Positions 1-8,042 of a stretch of DNA of 64,000 bases are shown here, piece by piece (position 1 is the first letter of the stretch; each line of letters opens with the position of its first letter). The position numbers and the translations under genes are program-made. This stretch comes from VXNE01 sp963665455 (GTDB taxonomy: Bacteria > Pseudomonadota > Gammaproteobacteria > Pseudomonadales > Azotimanducaceae): assembly GCA_963665455.1 (NCBI GenBank), contig OY762279.1, positions 2,480,001-2,544,000 of the forward strand, read 5' to 3'. The notes beneath the pieces were generated by a model. It did no database searches. It saw only the letters and a program-made list of their open reading frames with translations, and was not told where the DNA came from.

Positions 1-4
1 CACG

Positions 5-32
5 TTGCCTTTTGCGGCCGCGGCACTATCAT
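5..32 (+). promoter_or_regulatory. Putative sigma70-type promoter of the thrS leader
   Basis: A TTGCCT hexamer at 5-10 and a TATCAT hexamer at 27-32 (five of six matches to TATAAT) are separated by 16 bp. Transcription would start about 7 bases further on, around 39-43. That is at or just before the ATG of the Thr-rich leader peptide, so the leader would be translated with almost no 5' untranslated region. The window begins only four bases upstream, so other promoters cannot be excluded. Confidence 0.5.
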
Positions 33-42
33 TGCGCCCGCT

Positions 43-108
43 ATGCGATCCCCCAGCACCACGGCCACGGCGACCCCTACCGCGACTACCCTCGGGTGGG
101 CCGTCTGA
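43..108 (+). CDS. Threonine-rich leader peptide of the thrS attenuator (21 aa)
   Basis: The frame ATG(43)...TGA(106-108) encodes 21 residues with threonine at positions 6, 7, 9, 11, 13, 15 and 16. The core reads STTATATPTATT (residues 5-16), using four ACC, two ACG and one ACT codon between 58 and 90. Seven Thr in 21 residues, followed by a terminator-type hairpin and then the threonyl-tRNA synthetase gene, is the signature of a translated attenuator leader. The peptide itself probably has no function; ribosome position on its Thr codons is the sensor. There is no Shine-Dalgarno sequence before the ATG. The promoter spacing suggests a leaderless start. It overlaps GC-rich frames without coding character, which I discarded. 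Confidence 0.78.
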   Translation: MRSPSTTATATPTATTLGWAV

Positions 109-186
109 CCTTGTCTGGAGGGAAGGCGGCCGGGGCGCGGCCGCCGGTTCGAGAACCCCGGCAGGCGCGAGCCCCCGGGGTTTTTT
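99..186 (+). promoter_or_regulatory. Transcription attenuator of thrS (alternative hairpins)
   Basis: Four mutually exclusive segments can be drawn by hand. Segment 1 (99-106, overlapping the last leader codons and stop) pairs with segment 2 (124-131), 8 bp with one G-U. Segment 2' (129-135, GCCGGGG) pairs perfectly with segment 3 (156-162, CCCCGGC), giving the antiterminator. Segment 3 (154-161) pairs instead with segment 4 (175-182) to give the terminator. A ribosome stalled on the last Thr codons (85-90) would cover segment 1, free segment 2 and favour antitermination; rapid translation would favour termination. A second local hairpin, 125-131 with 139-145, also competes with the antiterminator. 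The expected outcome is more ThrS when charged tRNA-Thr is scarce. Confidence 0.75.
154..186 (+). terminator. Rho-independent terminator in the thrS leader
   Basis: The stem AACCCCGG (154-161) / CCGGGGTT (175-182) encloses a second 3-bp stem GGC/GCC closed by a GCGA (GNRA-type) tetraloop at 167-170. A run of six T at 181-186 follows. It lies 34 bases before the thrS start codon, so it must be conditional for the gene to be expressed. Confidence 0.85.
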
Positions 187-219
187 CTTACTTTGTTTCT
201 TGCGAAAGGGAAGCGACGG

Positions 220-2049
220 ATGAGTCTCGAACATAGCGGCGGGGAGAGCGCGGACGGCGGCCTCTACCGGATTCGGCACAGCCTGGCCCACGTCATGGCG
301 CAGGCCGTCTTGGAGTTGCGCCCGGGTTCCACGCTCGGTTTCGGTCCGCCGATCGCGGACGGCTTCTACTACGACTTCCTGCTCTCGGAACCCTTGAACG
401 AGGACGACTTCCCGGAGATCGAGCGGCGCATGCGCAAGATCCTCAAGCAGGGGCAACGCTTCTATCGGGAGGAACTCGGTGCGGACGACGCCCTGGCGCG
501 CATCGCGGAGATGGGCGAGCCGTACAAGCGGGAGTATGCGGAGGAACTCCTGGCCCGGGCGGACCTCGACGGGCTCTCCTTCTACCGCAACGGCCCGTTC
601 CTCGACATGTGCGAGGGTCCCCACGTGGACACGACGCGGGACATTCCGAGGGACGCCTTCAAGTTGCGCAACGTCGCCGGCGCGTATTGGCGCGGCGACT
701 CCGACAACGTGATGATGACCCGCATCTACGCGTGGGCGTTCGAGAACCGGGAGCAACTCGATGCCCACGTTTCCGCATGGAAACTGGCCCAGGAACGGGA
801 CCACAAGAAGCTGGGGCGCGAACTTGACCTCTTCCATCTCGACGAGCGCGTCGGCCGGGGGCTCCCCCTGTGGCTGCCGAACGGTGCCGTGCTCCGGGAG
901 GAACTCGAGAAGCTCGCCAAGGAGCTGGAGTTCCGCGCGGACTATCACCGCGTGGCCACGCCGCACCTCGCCAAGGCCGATCTGTACCGGCAGTCGGGCC
1001 ACTTGCCGTACTACCAGGACGACATGTTCCCGCTCATGGAACTGAAGGAGGCGGGGGACGAGGGCGAGGCGGTCAAGGAGGCCTACGCCCTCAGGCCCAT
1101 GAACTGCCCCCACCACCACAGCATCTTCGCGTCCCGCCCGCGCAGCTACCGCGAACTGCCGCTACGCCTTGCGGAATATGGGCACGTCTACCGTTTCGAG
1201 GAGTCTGGCGCCGTCAGCGGGCTGCTGCGCGTGCGGGGCATGTGCATGAACGACGCGCACATCTACTGCACGGAGGAGCAGATCCGCTCGGAGTTCAAGG
1301 GCGTGATGCAGATGTACGCGGAGGCGTACGCCACCTTCGGGTTGTCCGACTATCGCATCCGCCTGTCGCGCTGGGACCCGAAGGACAACAAGCGGAGCGA
1401 GAAGTACGTCGACAATCCCGAGGCGTGGGAGTACTGCGAGGGCGTCGTGGCCGAGGTGCTCCGGGACATGGGCGTCGACTACGTGGACGGCCCCGGCGAG
1501 GCCGCGTTCTACGGGCCGAAGATCGACATTCTGTGCCGCACCGTGACGGGCCGTGAGGAGCAACTCGGCACGGTGCAGCTCGACTTCGCGCAGCCCGGGC
1601 GGCTCGGCCTTGTCTACGTCGGGGCGGATGGCGCGGAACACACCCCGTACTGCATCCATCGCGCACCGCTGTCGACCCACGAGCGCATGGCCGCGTTCCT
1701 GATCGAGCACTTCGGCGGCGCGTTCCCGACGTGGCTGGCCCCGGTCCAGGTGCGCGTGATCACCGTCTCGGACCAGTTCGACAGCTATGGCCAATCGGTC
1801 GTGGACCGGCTGCGCCGGCGCTTCGTCCGGGCGGAGATGGCGTCGCGGAGCGACACGGTGGGCAAGAAGATCCGCGAGGGGACGACGCGGAAGATCCCGA
1901 ACCTCCTCGTCGTCGGCGAGCGCGAGCAGGCCGACGGCACCGTGACGCTCCGGCGTTACGGCGTGAAGCGGCAGCAGACCCTGCCCGTCGAGGAGTTCGA
2001 GGCCTGGATCGTCGAGCAGATCGCGACGCGCGCCTTGCCGGAGTCGTAG
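220..2049 (+). CDS. thrS: Threonyl-tRNA synthetase, short form without TGS domain
   Basis: This class II synthetase charges tRNA-Thr in the cytoplasm (609 aa). The ATG at 220 is chosen because AAAGGGA lies about 8 bases upstream. The protein opens almost directly with the editing (N2/SAD) domain, HSLAH at residues 20-24 with a later MCEGPHV motif. It lacks the roughly 55-60 residue N-terminal TGS domain of the usual 640-aa enzyme. The catalytic core has the three zinc ligands in MNCP, NDAHIYC and CIHRA, plus the class II arginine motif RVRGMCMNDAH. The anticodon-binding domain FPTWLAPVQV...VGKKIREG closes the protein. Most proteobacteria have thrS next to infC; here infC is 57 kb away. Expression is probably controlled by the Thr attenuator just upstream. 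Confidence 0.97.
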   Translation: MSLEHSGGESADGGLYRIRHSLAHVMAQAVLELRPGSTLGFGPPIADGFYYDFLLSEPLNEDDFPEIERRMRKILKQGQRFYREELGADDALARIAEMGEPYKREYAEELLARADLDGLSFYRNGPFLDMCEGPHVDTTRDIPRDAFKLRNVAGAYWRGDSDNVMMTRIYAWAFENREQLDAHVSAWKLAQERDHKKLGRELDLFHLDERVGRGLPLWLPNGAVLREELEKLAKELEFRADYHRVATPHLAKADLYRQSGHLPYYQDDMFPLMELKEAGDEGEAVKEAYALRPMNCPHHHSIFASRPRSYRELPLRLAEYGHVYRFEESGAVSGLLRVRGMCMNDAHIYCTEEQIRSEFKGVMQMYAEAYATFGLSDYRIRLSRWDPKDNKRSEKYVDNPEAWEYCEGVVAEVLRDMGVDYVDGPGEAAFYGPKIDILCRTVTGREEQLGTVQLDFAQPGRLGLVYVGADGAEHTPYCIHRAPLSTHERMAAFLIEHFGGAFPTWLAPVQVRVITVSDQFDSYGQSVVDRLRRRFVRAEMASRSDTVGKKIREGTTRKIPNLLVVGEREQADGTVTLRRYGVKRQQTLPVEEFEAWIVEQIATRALPES

Positions 2050-2068
2050 CGGCCGAAGGGGCTGCGGG

Positions 2069-4192
2069 CTACGGCGTGGGCGCGCGCGATACGCCTGGGT
2101 CGCCGATCATCGCCACCTGCCGCGACATGCCGATGTAGTCGAGCAGGATCTGCCCCGTCTCGCGGAGCATGGGATCCTCCAGCGGATCGGGGGGTTCCTC
2201 GTCCGTCTCCTCCGGGATGGCATCGAGGTCGTCGATGCTGGCCACGGGCGCCTTGCCCTTGGCGCGGAGGAGGGTGTTCTCGAGGTCCAGGCGCCAGCGT
2301 TCGTACTCCGTCTTCTCGCTCTCCCGGGTCATGCGGTTCAGCGAGATGTGCGTGCGGCTGCGTTCCGTGTGGTTCCGCTCCGCCAGGGCGCGGAGGTACT
2401 CGAAATCCGGATCCGAGGCGGCGCGGGCGAGGTGCTTCTGGGCGAGTTCCGAGAGGAACGGCGAGACATCGTCGGCCTTGCGGAACGAGGCCGGTGCGGC
2501 CATGTCCCACGGCATCGCGTCCTCAAGGGCGCTCTCCCCGATGCGATCCGCGTCGTAGGTCTCGGGGAAGGCGATGTCCGGTGCCACGCCCTGGTGCTGG
2601 GTGCTCTGCCCGGACGGGAGGTAGTACTTGGCCTGGGTCACCTTGAGTTGGCCGCGGTTGAGCGGGAAGAGGGTCTGTACCGTCCCCTTGCCGAAGGTGC
2701 GGCTGCCCGTGACGATGCCGCGCTCGTAGTCCTGCACGGCGCCGGCGAATATCTCGGACGCGGACGCGGAGAGCCGGTTGACGAGCACGGCGAGGGGGCC
2801 GTCCCATGCCACGCCCTTGCGCTTGTCGGAATGGACCTGCGTGGCCCGCTGCTGGACCTTGACCTGCACGATCGGCCCGGACTCGATGAACAGCCCGGCC
2901 AGGGTCTGCGCTTCCTGGAGGGAGCCGCCGCCGTTGTTGCGCAGGTCCACGACGATCCCCTCGACCTCCTCGTCCTTCAGTTCGCCGATCAGCCGCCGGA
3001 CGTCCCGGGTGGTGCTCTTGGCGTCTTCCGGATCCCGTTGCATGGCCTTGAAGTCGGCGTAGAAGGTGGGTACCTCGATCACGCCGATCTTGCGCGGAGA
3101 ATCGCCCTGGCCGTACGTCAGAATCCGCTTCTGGGCCGACTGCTCCTCGAGCAGGACGGTGTTGCGCACGATGCGCACCTCGGTGGTCACCCCTTCGTCG
3201 GCGCCGGCGGGAATGACCTCCAGGCGCACGATGGAACCCTTCGGGCCGCGGATCAGCGCAACCACCTCGTCGAGCCGCCAACCGACCACGTCCACGATAA
3301 CGCCGTTGTCGCCCTGGCCCACGCCGACGATGCGGTCCGCCGGCTTGATGCCGCCGTTCTTGTCGGCGGGTCCCGCGGGGACGAGGCGTCGCACGGTCGT
3401 GTATTCGTCCCGGTTCTCCAGCACCGCGCCGATGCCCTCCAGCGACAGCGACATGTTGATGTTGAAGTTCTCCGACGTGCGCGGGGAGAAGTACTGGGTG
3501 TGCGGGTCGTACGTGCTGGCGAAGGAGTTGACGTACAGGGCGAAGGCGTCCTCGCTGCGCGTTCGAGCGGTCTGCTTGAGGCGGTTTCGGTACCGCTTGC
3601 CCAGCACGTCCTCGATCTCGTCGAGCTCCCGGCCGTTCATCACCATGCCGAGCACGGAGGCCTTGAGACGCCGCCGCCAAAGATCGTCCACGGCGGCCTG
3701 GTCCGCTGGCCAGGCCGCGTTGCCGCGATCGATCTCGAGGCTCTCGTCGACGCCGAAGTCGAGGTGGGCGAGACCCGCCCCGATGCGTTCGAGCAGGAAC
3801 TCGAGGCGTTCCACGACGCGTTCCTGGAACAGGTTGAAGATCTCGAACGCCGGTTCGAGGTCGCCGCGCTTCAGCGCCTCGTCCAGCGTGAACCGATAGC
3901 GTTCGTCGAGCATCCGGACATCCTGGGCCAAGAGGTAGGCGCGGCCCGGGTCGAGGGTGTCGAGATAGTTGTCGAACACCTCGGACGAGACGCCGTCGTC
4001 GATCTGCTTCGACTGATAATGGTGCTGCCGCAGTTGATCGACGATGGTCAGGGACGTGCGCGGGTGCTCGGGCATGGGCTCGAGCAGGAGGGGCCGTTCG
4101 ATCGTGCGGAGCGCGACTTGGGGCGGCTCGGCGGCCAGGGCCGCTACGCACAGCAGCGCGGCGAGAGCGCCGATTGGCCGTGTCATGGTCAT
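2069..4192 (-). CDS. prc: Carboxy-terminal (tail-specific) protease Prc/Tsp
   Basis: This periplasmic serine protease of the S41 family (707 aa) degrades proteins with nonpolar or tagged C termini and trims lipoproteins and peptidoglycan enzymes. It has an N-terminal signal peptide (residues 1-20, ending near ALAAEP) and a helical N-terminal region containing STYDPHTQYF. A PDZ domain around residues 245-330 (SLEGIGAVLE) follows. In the protease core RLSASASEIFAG holds the catalytic serine and GSRTFGKGTVQ the catalytic lysine. A C-terminal DUF3340-like helical segment ends the protein. It converges on thrS with a 20-bp gap. Two start codons (4192 and 4186) are equally plausible. Confidence 0.96.
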   Translation of the reverse strand: MTMTRPIGALAALLCVAALAAEPPQVALRTIERPLLLEPMPEHPRTSLTIVDQLRQHHYQSKQIDDGVSSEVFDNYLDTLDPGRAYLLAQDVRMLDERYRFTLDEALKRGDLEPAFEIFNLFQERVVERLEFLLERIGAGLAHLDFGVDESLEIDRGNAAWPADQAAVDDLWRRRLKASVLGMVMNGRELDEIEDVLGKRYRNRLKQTARTRSEDAFALYVNSFASTYDPHTQYFSPRTSENFNINMSLSLEGIGAVLENRDEYTTVRRLVPAGPADKNGGIKPADRIVGVGQGDNGVIVDVVGWRLDEVVALIRGPKGSIVRLEVIPAGADEGVTTEVRIVRNTVLLEEQSAQKRILTYGQGDSPRKIGVIEVPTFYADFKAMQRDPEDAKSTTRDVRRLIGELKDEEVEGIVVDLRNNGGGSLQEAQTLAGLFIESGPIVQVKVQQRATQVHSDKRKGVAWDGPLAVLVNRLSASASEIFAGAVQDYERGIVTGSRTFGKGTVQTLFPLNRGQLKVTQAKYYLPSGQSTQHQGVAPDIAFPETYDADRIGESALEDAMPWDMAAPASFRKADDVSPFLSELAQKHLARAASDPDFEYLRALAERNHTERSRTHISLNRMTRESEKTEYERWRLDLENTLLRAKGKAPVASIDDLDAIPEETDEEPPDPLEDPMLRETGQILLDYIGMSRQVAMIGDPGVSRAPTP

Positions 4193-4394
4193 GTGCTGCC
4201 CGAGCCCCGCATGCTCCGTGCTCCCTCGTTTATGCCCAGTCTATGCGTACCGCCGCAGTGCCGGGGCGACGGCGGAGGGGGAATGTAACGCGAGCGGGTC
4301 CCGGAATAAACAGCGCGCCGGCATCGGCCCCATGCGGTGACCCCCGCCGACCGCTATGCTTTCCGGCGGCGACGTGTACCGAACGAGGTGCGAC

Positions 4395-4601
4395 ATGGCT
4401 CGATGGCGGGGCGGTTCGACGCGTTGGGTGGTGCCGACCGCGCTGGCGGCGTTTCTCGCCATCGCCTGGATGGCGCGCTCCTTCGAACTCGACACGGGAG
4501 AGCTACTCGACTTCCTCCTGACGAGCGTGGCGTTCGTGATCGGTCTGGCGGTGCTCGCCGCGTTGGCGGCCGCCGTCATCCGCTTCGTCCGGCGCTCGTA
4601 G
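4395..4601 (+). CDS. Small two-helix membrane protein of unknown function
   Basis: This is a 68-aa protein with two hydrophobic segments, about residues 11-25 and 38-62, ending in the basic tail RFVRRS. That suggests an inner-membrane hairpin with the C terminus inside. The ATG at 4395 is chosen for GAGGT five to nine bases upstream; an in-frame start 39 bases earlier lacks a comparable site. It stands alone between the divergent prc gene and the convergent lepB gene. I recognise no family. Confidence 0.6.
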   Translation: MARWRGGSTRWVVPTALAAFLAIAWMARSFELDTGELLDFLLTSVAFVIGLAVLAALAAAVIRFVRRS

Positions 4602-4620
4602 CGCCCGGTGCCTGCCGCCG

Positions 4621-5310
4621 CTACGGAAGGTCCGTGAAGAAGCGGTCGATGCGCGGGGCGTAGTAGTTGTCGTAGTTCAGCGAGAACGCGATGGCGTGGG
4701 CCCGGCCGAGCACGCGCTCCCGGGAAACGGGGCCGATGCGGCGGAAGTCGCCGCTGTTGTCGCGGTTGTCGCCGAGCACCAGATAGTGATCGTCCGGGAC
4801 GACGACCGGGCCGAACGACGAGTAGCCGGGATCGAGCGGGGCCTTGCGCACCATGATGATGCGCGAGCTACCGAGCAGCGTCTCGCGATACACCCGATAG
4901 CTTGCCGAGGGCGCGACCGGCAGGGCGCGGACCTCTTCTCGGGTGAGTTGCTCGTACGCCGCCGACGTGCCGTTGACGATCAACCGGTTGCGTCGGAGCT
5001 CGACCGTGTCGCCCGGCATGCCGACCACGCGCTTGACGAATAGCCGCTCGTCGACGGGGGACGGGAACGTGATCACGTCGCCGCGTTCGGGCGCGGACCA
5101 TTGCGAGATGCGGGTCAGCGTGAAGGGCACCCGCAGGTCGTAGGCCAGCTTGTCCACCACGATGCGATCGCCGGGCAGGATCGTCGGTTGCATGGAGCCC
5201 GAGGGCACCTGGTTCCAGTCCGCGATCGCGGAGCGGAACACCAACATGACGGCCACGAACAGCGCGAATCCGCGCCACTCGCGCCATAGCTTCACGAGTC
5301 TCTCCTGCAT
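4621..5310 (-). CDS. lepB: Signal peptidase I
   Basis: This inner-membrane serine protease (229 aa) removes signal peptides from exported proteins. One transmembrane helix near the N terminus (WRGFALFVAVMLVFRSAI) precedes the periplasmic catalytic domain. The nucleophile serine is in VPSGSMQPTI and the general-base lysine in RLFVKRVVGMPGD; box E GDNRDNSGDFR is also present. The ATG at 5310 is chosen over a start 21 bases upstream because AGAGGA precedes it at about 4 bases. It is shorter than enterobacterial LepB, having one rather than two N-terminal helices, as in many other bacteria. Confidence 0.95.
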   Translation of the reverse strand: MQERLVKLWREWRGFALFVAVMLVFRSAIADWNQVPSGSMQPTILPGDRIVVDKLAYDLRVPFTLTRISQWSAPERGDVITFPSPVDERLFVKRVVGMPGDTVELRRNRLIVNGTSAAYEQLTREEVRALPVAPSASYRVYRETLLGSSRIIMVRKAPLDPGYSSFGPVVVPDDHYLVLGDNRDNSGDFRRIGPVSRERVLGRAHAIAFSLNYDNYYAPRIDRFFTDLP

Positions 5311-5407
5311 CGGTCCTCTTGGCCAAGCCACCGTGGCAGCGCATTGAAGCGCAGGGCCGAAGGCAGTTCAAGCCGGGGTTGGGGTGCCGGGATGGGTGCG
5401 TTGGCGG

Positions 5408-6121
5408 TCAGGGGCCGGAACCCTCCTCCAGCCTCCGTTGCCGCGCGACCAGCCCTTCCGCGATTTCTACGTACCACGTCTCCAGGCCGCTGTCGCGGTA
5501 CCGGCCCACGTACCGGGGCAGTTCGTCCGTGCCGACGGAGTCTTCCGGGACGATCACGTAGCCGTCGACGCCGCCCTCGTCGAACAGCCGTTCGAGCCCG
5601 TCGATGGGCCGCGCGGGATGCACCTCCCGGAACCGGGCGAACGAGACGTCCGGGGCCGCCTGCCGCACCAGGTGCGGATGGTCCATCCACCACTGGGCGA
5701 AGCGCTCGTGGAGTGTTTCGGGAGCGCGCAGGCGGCCCGATTCGACGGCGAGGGTGTGGATGAGCTCCACGGCGGCGCCCTCGACCGCGTCCCGCGCCGC
5801 CGCCACTTCGGCAAGCAAGGGTTCGTCGAGAACGGAACCCTCCGTGGTGTCTAGAAACGCCGCGACGTCGGTCGCGATGATGTGGCGCCGCGTCGCGTCG
5901 CCGAGCCAACCCGAGCGGTCGATGACGGCGAAGCGGACCGGCTGGCCGCGCGGGGCGTCGCCGAAGAGCACGAGCACGGCCAGGGCGGCGGCCGGGATGG
6001 TCAGCACGATGGCCGCGGCCCGCAGGTGCCGCCGCCGGAGCGGACGGGACGCTATGGCTGCCGGCGCTGCAGGGCGGCGATTTGCTCGGGAGTGGCTTCC
6101 CCCTGGTGCTTTCGTTTCCAC
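5408..6121 (-). CDS. Membrane-anchored protein resembling the outer part of an ABC-2 (NatB-like) permease
   Basis: The product has one hydrophobic segment (AAAIVLTIPAAALAVLVLFG) followed by an extracytoplasmic region beginning RFAVIDRSGWLGD. It ends LEEGSGP with no further membrane helices. The order helix, then V-D-x-S-G motif, then a helical region resembles the first third of NatB-type ABC-2 permeases, but the C-terminal membrane domain is absent. It may be a remnant or a single-pass protein in its own right. The start is unsure: the GTG at 6121 overlaps the end of the DUF1244 gene by about 70 bases, and no start downstream precedes the hydrophobic segment. lepB follows after 97 bases. Confidence 0.4.
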   Translation of the reverse strand: METKAPGGSHSRANRRPAAPAAIASRPLRRRHLRAAAIVLTIPAAALAVLVLFGDAPRGQPVRFAVIDRSGWLGDATRRHIIATDVAAFLDTTEGSVLDEPLLAEVAAARDAVEGAAVELIHTLAVESGRLRAPETLHERFAQWWMDHPHLVRQAAPDVSFARFREVHPARPIDGLERLFDEGGVDGYVIVPEDSVGTDELPRYVGRYRDSGLETWYVEIAEGLVARQRRLEEGSGP

Positions 6122-6354
6122 TCCGCGTAGGGCATGCCGTAGACGATCTCCCGCGCGGCCTCGTACTCGACGGGGACGCCCTGGTCCTGGGCGGCGGCGA
6201 CGTACCACTTGGAGAGACAGTTGCGGCAGAACCCGGCCAGGTTCATCAGGTCGATGTTCTGGACTTCCTTGTGCTCGTCGAGGTGCGCGAGCAAGCGCCG
6301 AAAGACGGCGGCCTCCAGGGCGAGCGTGCCGGTTTCGTTGGGGACTTGGGGCAT
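6052..6354 (-). CDS. DUF1244 family protein
   Basis: This 100-aa protein of unknown function matches the DUF1244 pattern: VQNIDLMNLAGFCRNCLSKW (two cysteines) in the middle and AREIVYGMPYAEWK near the end. The conserved Cys-Arg-Asn-Cys suggests a small metal or thiol site, which is inference from the motif. It is divergent from the terC-like gene with a 44-base gap, so both promoters must lie in that short spacer. Its 3' end overlaps the next gene on the same strand. Confidence 0.88.
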   Translation of the reverse strand: MPQVPNETGTLALEAAVFRRLLAHLDEHKEVQNIDLMNLAGFCRNCLSKWYVAAAQDQGVPVEYEAAREIVYGMPYAEWKRKHQGEATPEQIAALQRRQP

Positions 6355-6398
6355 GTTGTACTTCCGCCCGTTGCGGTCTCGCGATTCATGATAATCCC

Positions 6399-7166
6399 AT
6401 GCTCGACCTGCTCGCCAACCCGGAAGTCTGGTTCGCCTTTCTCACCCTGACGGTGCTCGAGATCGTCCTCGGGATCGACAACATCGTCTTCATCTCGATC
6501 CTGACCGGCCGACTGCCCGAGCACCAGCGTGCCCGGGCGCGCCTGCTCGGGCTCGGCGCGGCGATGTTCATGCGCATCGCGCTGCTGCTGTCGCTGTCCT
6601 GGATCATGAGCCTGTCGGCGGACTTGTTCGAGGTGTTCGGCCACGGCATTTCCGGCCGCGACATGATCCTCATCGGCGGGGGCGCGTTCCTGATCGGCAA
6701 GTCGACGCGGGAGATGCACAACTCGCTGGAGTACCACGCGCCCGAGGGGGGCGGCGGCGCGGCGGTCGCGAGCTTCGGCGGCGTGCTCTTCCAGATCGCC
6801 GTGATCGACATCGTCTTCTCGCTCGACTCCGTGATCACGGCGGTGGGCCTCGTGGACGAACTCCCCGTCATGATCGCCGCCATCGTCACCGCGGTGGTGG
6901 TCATGATGGTGGCCGCGGGTCCGGTGAGCCGCTATATCGAGGATCACCCGACGCTGAAGATGCTCGCGCTGTCCTTCCTGCTCATCATCGGGTTCGCGCT
7001 CGTGGCGGAGGGCGTCGGCCTGCACGTCCCGAAGGGCTACATCTATTTCGCGATGGGGTTCTCGTTCTGCGTCGAGATGCTCAACATCGGCACGAAGCGG
7101 AACCCGGTCAAGCTACGCAAGGCGCAGCTTGGGGACCTCCTGCACGTCCCCGAGGGGAGTGCGTGA
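6399..7166 (+). CDS. TerC family integral membrane protein
   Basis: This 255-aa polytopic membrane protein has seven or so hydrophobic segments. The TerC family contains proposed metal-ion exporters, including the manganese-linked Alx/MeeY group in other bacteria. Both family acidic motifs are present: LGIDNIVFIS near residue 25 and FSLDSVITAVG near residue 145, each placing aspartate in a membrane helix. The ATG at 6399 fits the family N terminus (MLDLLANPEVW); a much longer in-frame extension upstream is not coding. It ends 8 bases before the end of the convergent yaaA gene. The substrate is not predictable from sequence. Confidence 0.9.
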   Translation: MLDLLANPEVWFAFLTLTVLEIVLGIDNIVFISILTGRLPEHQRARARLLGLGAAMFMRIALLLSLSWIMSLSADLFEVFGHGISGRDMILIGGGAFLIGKSTREMHNSLEYHAPEGGGGAAVASFGGVLFQIAVIDIVFSLDSVITAVGLVDELPVMIAAIVTAVVVMMVAAGPVSRYIEDHPTLKMLALSFLLIIGFALVAEGVGLHVPKGYIYFAMGFSFCVEMLNIGTKRNPVKLRKAQLGDLLHVPEGSA

Positions 7167-7174
7167 CGGGAATC

Positions 7175-7951
7175 TTACGCCGCCCGGTCGCGCAGGAACA
7201 CCAGCTCGTCGGGGGTGGATTGGTCCGGGGAGAAGTAGTAGCCCTGCCAGTCGAAGTCCTTGAGGCCCTTCACCGTGTCGACGCGGTTGCGCACGACGTG
7301 GCCGATCATGGCGCCCCGGGCCTTCTTCGCGAAGAAGCTCACGAACTTGTAGCGGCCATTCTTCAGGTCCTTGAAGACGGGCGTGACGACGCGGGCATCG
7401 AGGCGTTCCGGCCGCACGGCGCTCCAATACTCGTTCGAAGCCAGGTTGACCAGGGTACGGGTGCGGTGACCGTCCAATTCGGCGCGCAGGGTGTCGGTCA
7501 ACGTGTCGCCCCAGAAGGCGTAGAGGTCGCGTCCCCGGGCGTTCGCGAACGGCGTGCCCATCTCGAGGCGATACGGCTGGATGAGGTCCAGGGGCTTCAG
7601 CAAGCCGTAGAGCCCGGAGAGGATGCGCACCCGCTTCTGCGCCCAGGTGAAGTCCCGCTCCGAGAAGTCCCACGCCTGCATGCCCATGTAGACGTCGCCC
7701 CTGAAGGCGAGCACGGCCTGCTTGGCGTTGCGCCGCGAGAAGGGGGGCGACCATTCGTTGAAGCGGTCGCAGTTGAGTTCGCCGAGCTTGGTGCTGATGT
7801 GCATCAGGTCCGACAATTCGCCGGGGCCGAGGTGCTTGAGTTCGTCGACCAGGGCTTGGGCGTCGTCCAGGAAGGCCGGCTGCGTGTGCTTGCGCGTCGC
7901 GGACGGCGAGTCGAAATCCAGGGACTTGGCGGGCGAAATGACCAGCAGCAT
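7175..7951 (-). CDS. yaaA: YaaA peroxide stress protein (DUF328/UPF0246)
   Basis: This is a 258-aa homologue of YaaA, which in E. coli is induced by peroxide and limits intracellular unincorporated iron, protecting DNA from Fenton damage. The match runs end to end: LLVISPAKSLDF at the start, ILSGLYGLLKPLDLIQPYRLEMG in the middle, then DLYAFWGD, NLASNEYW and SFFAKKARGAM. The ATG at 7951 is preferred over a GTG 9 bases upstream because family members begin MLxLISPAK. No OxyR-type site could be identified by eye. Confidence 0.95.
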   Translation of the reverse strand: MLLVISPAKSLDFDSPSATRKHTQPAFLDDAQALVDELKHLGPGELSDLMHISTKLGELNCDRFNEWSPPFSRRNAKQAVLAFRGDVYMGMQAWDFSERDFTWAQKRVRILSGLYGLLKPLDLIQPYRLEMGTPFANARGRDLYAFWGDTLTDTLRAELDGHRTRTLVNLASNEYWSAVRPERLDARVVTPVFKDLKNGRYKFVSFFAKKARGAMIGHVVRNRVDTVKGLKDFDWQGYYFSPDQSTPDELVFLRDRAA

Positions 7952-8042
7952 GTCGGGCACCGTACGGCGGCGAACGGACTATATTATCTCCCGCACCCGC
8001 GTCCGCAAGGCGACGGTCGGCGCGGAGCCCACGGGAGGGAGG

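Noticed and set aside
109..219. T-box riboswitch before thrS
   Set aside because: No T-box consensus or specifier-loop arrangement; the Thr-codon leader explains the terminator better.
5..236. Two overlapping 70-residue frames upstream of thrS, one rich in His and Pro
   Set aside because: They run through the attenuator stems and overlap the thrS start; their composition is what GC-rich off-frame reading of the Thr-rich leader gives.
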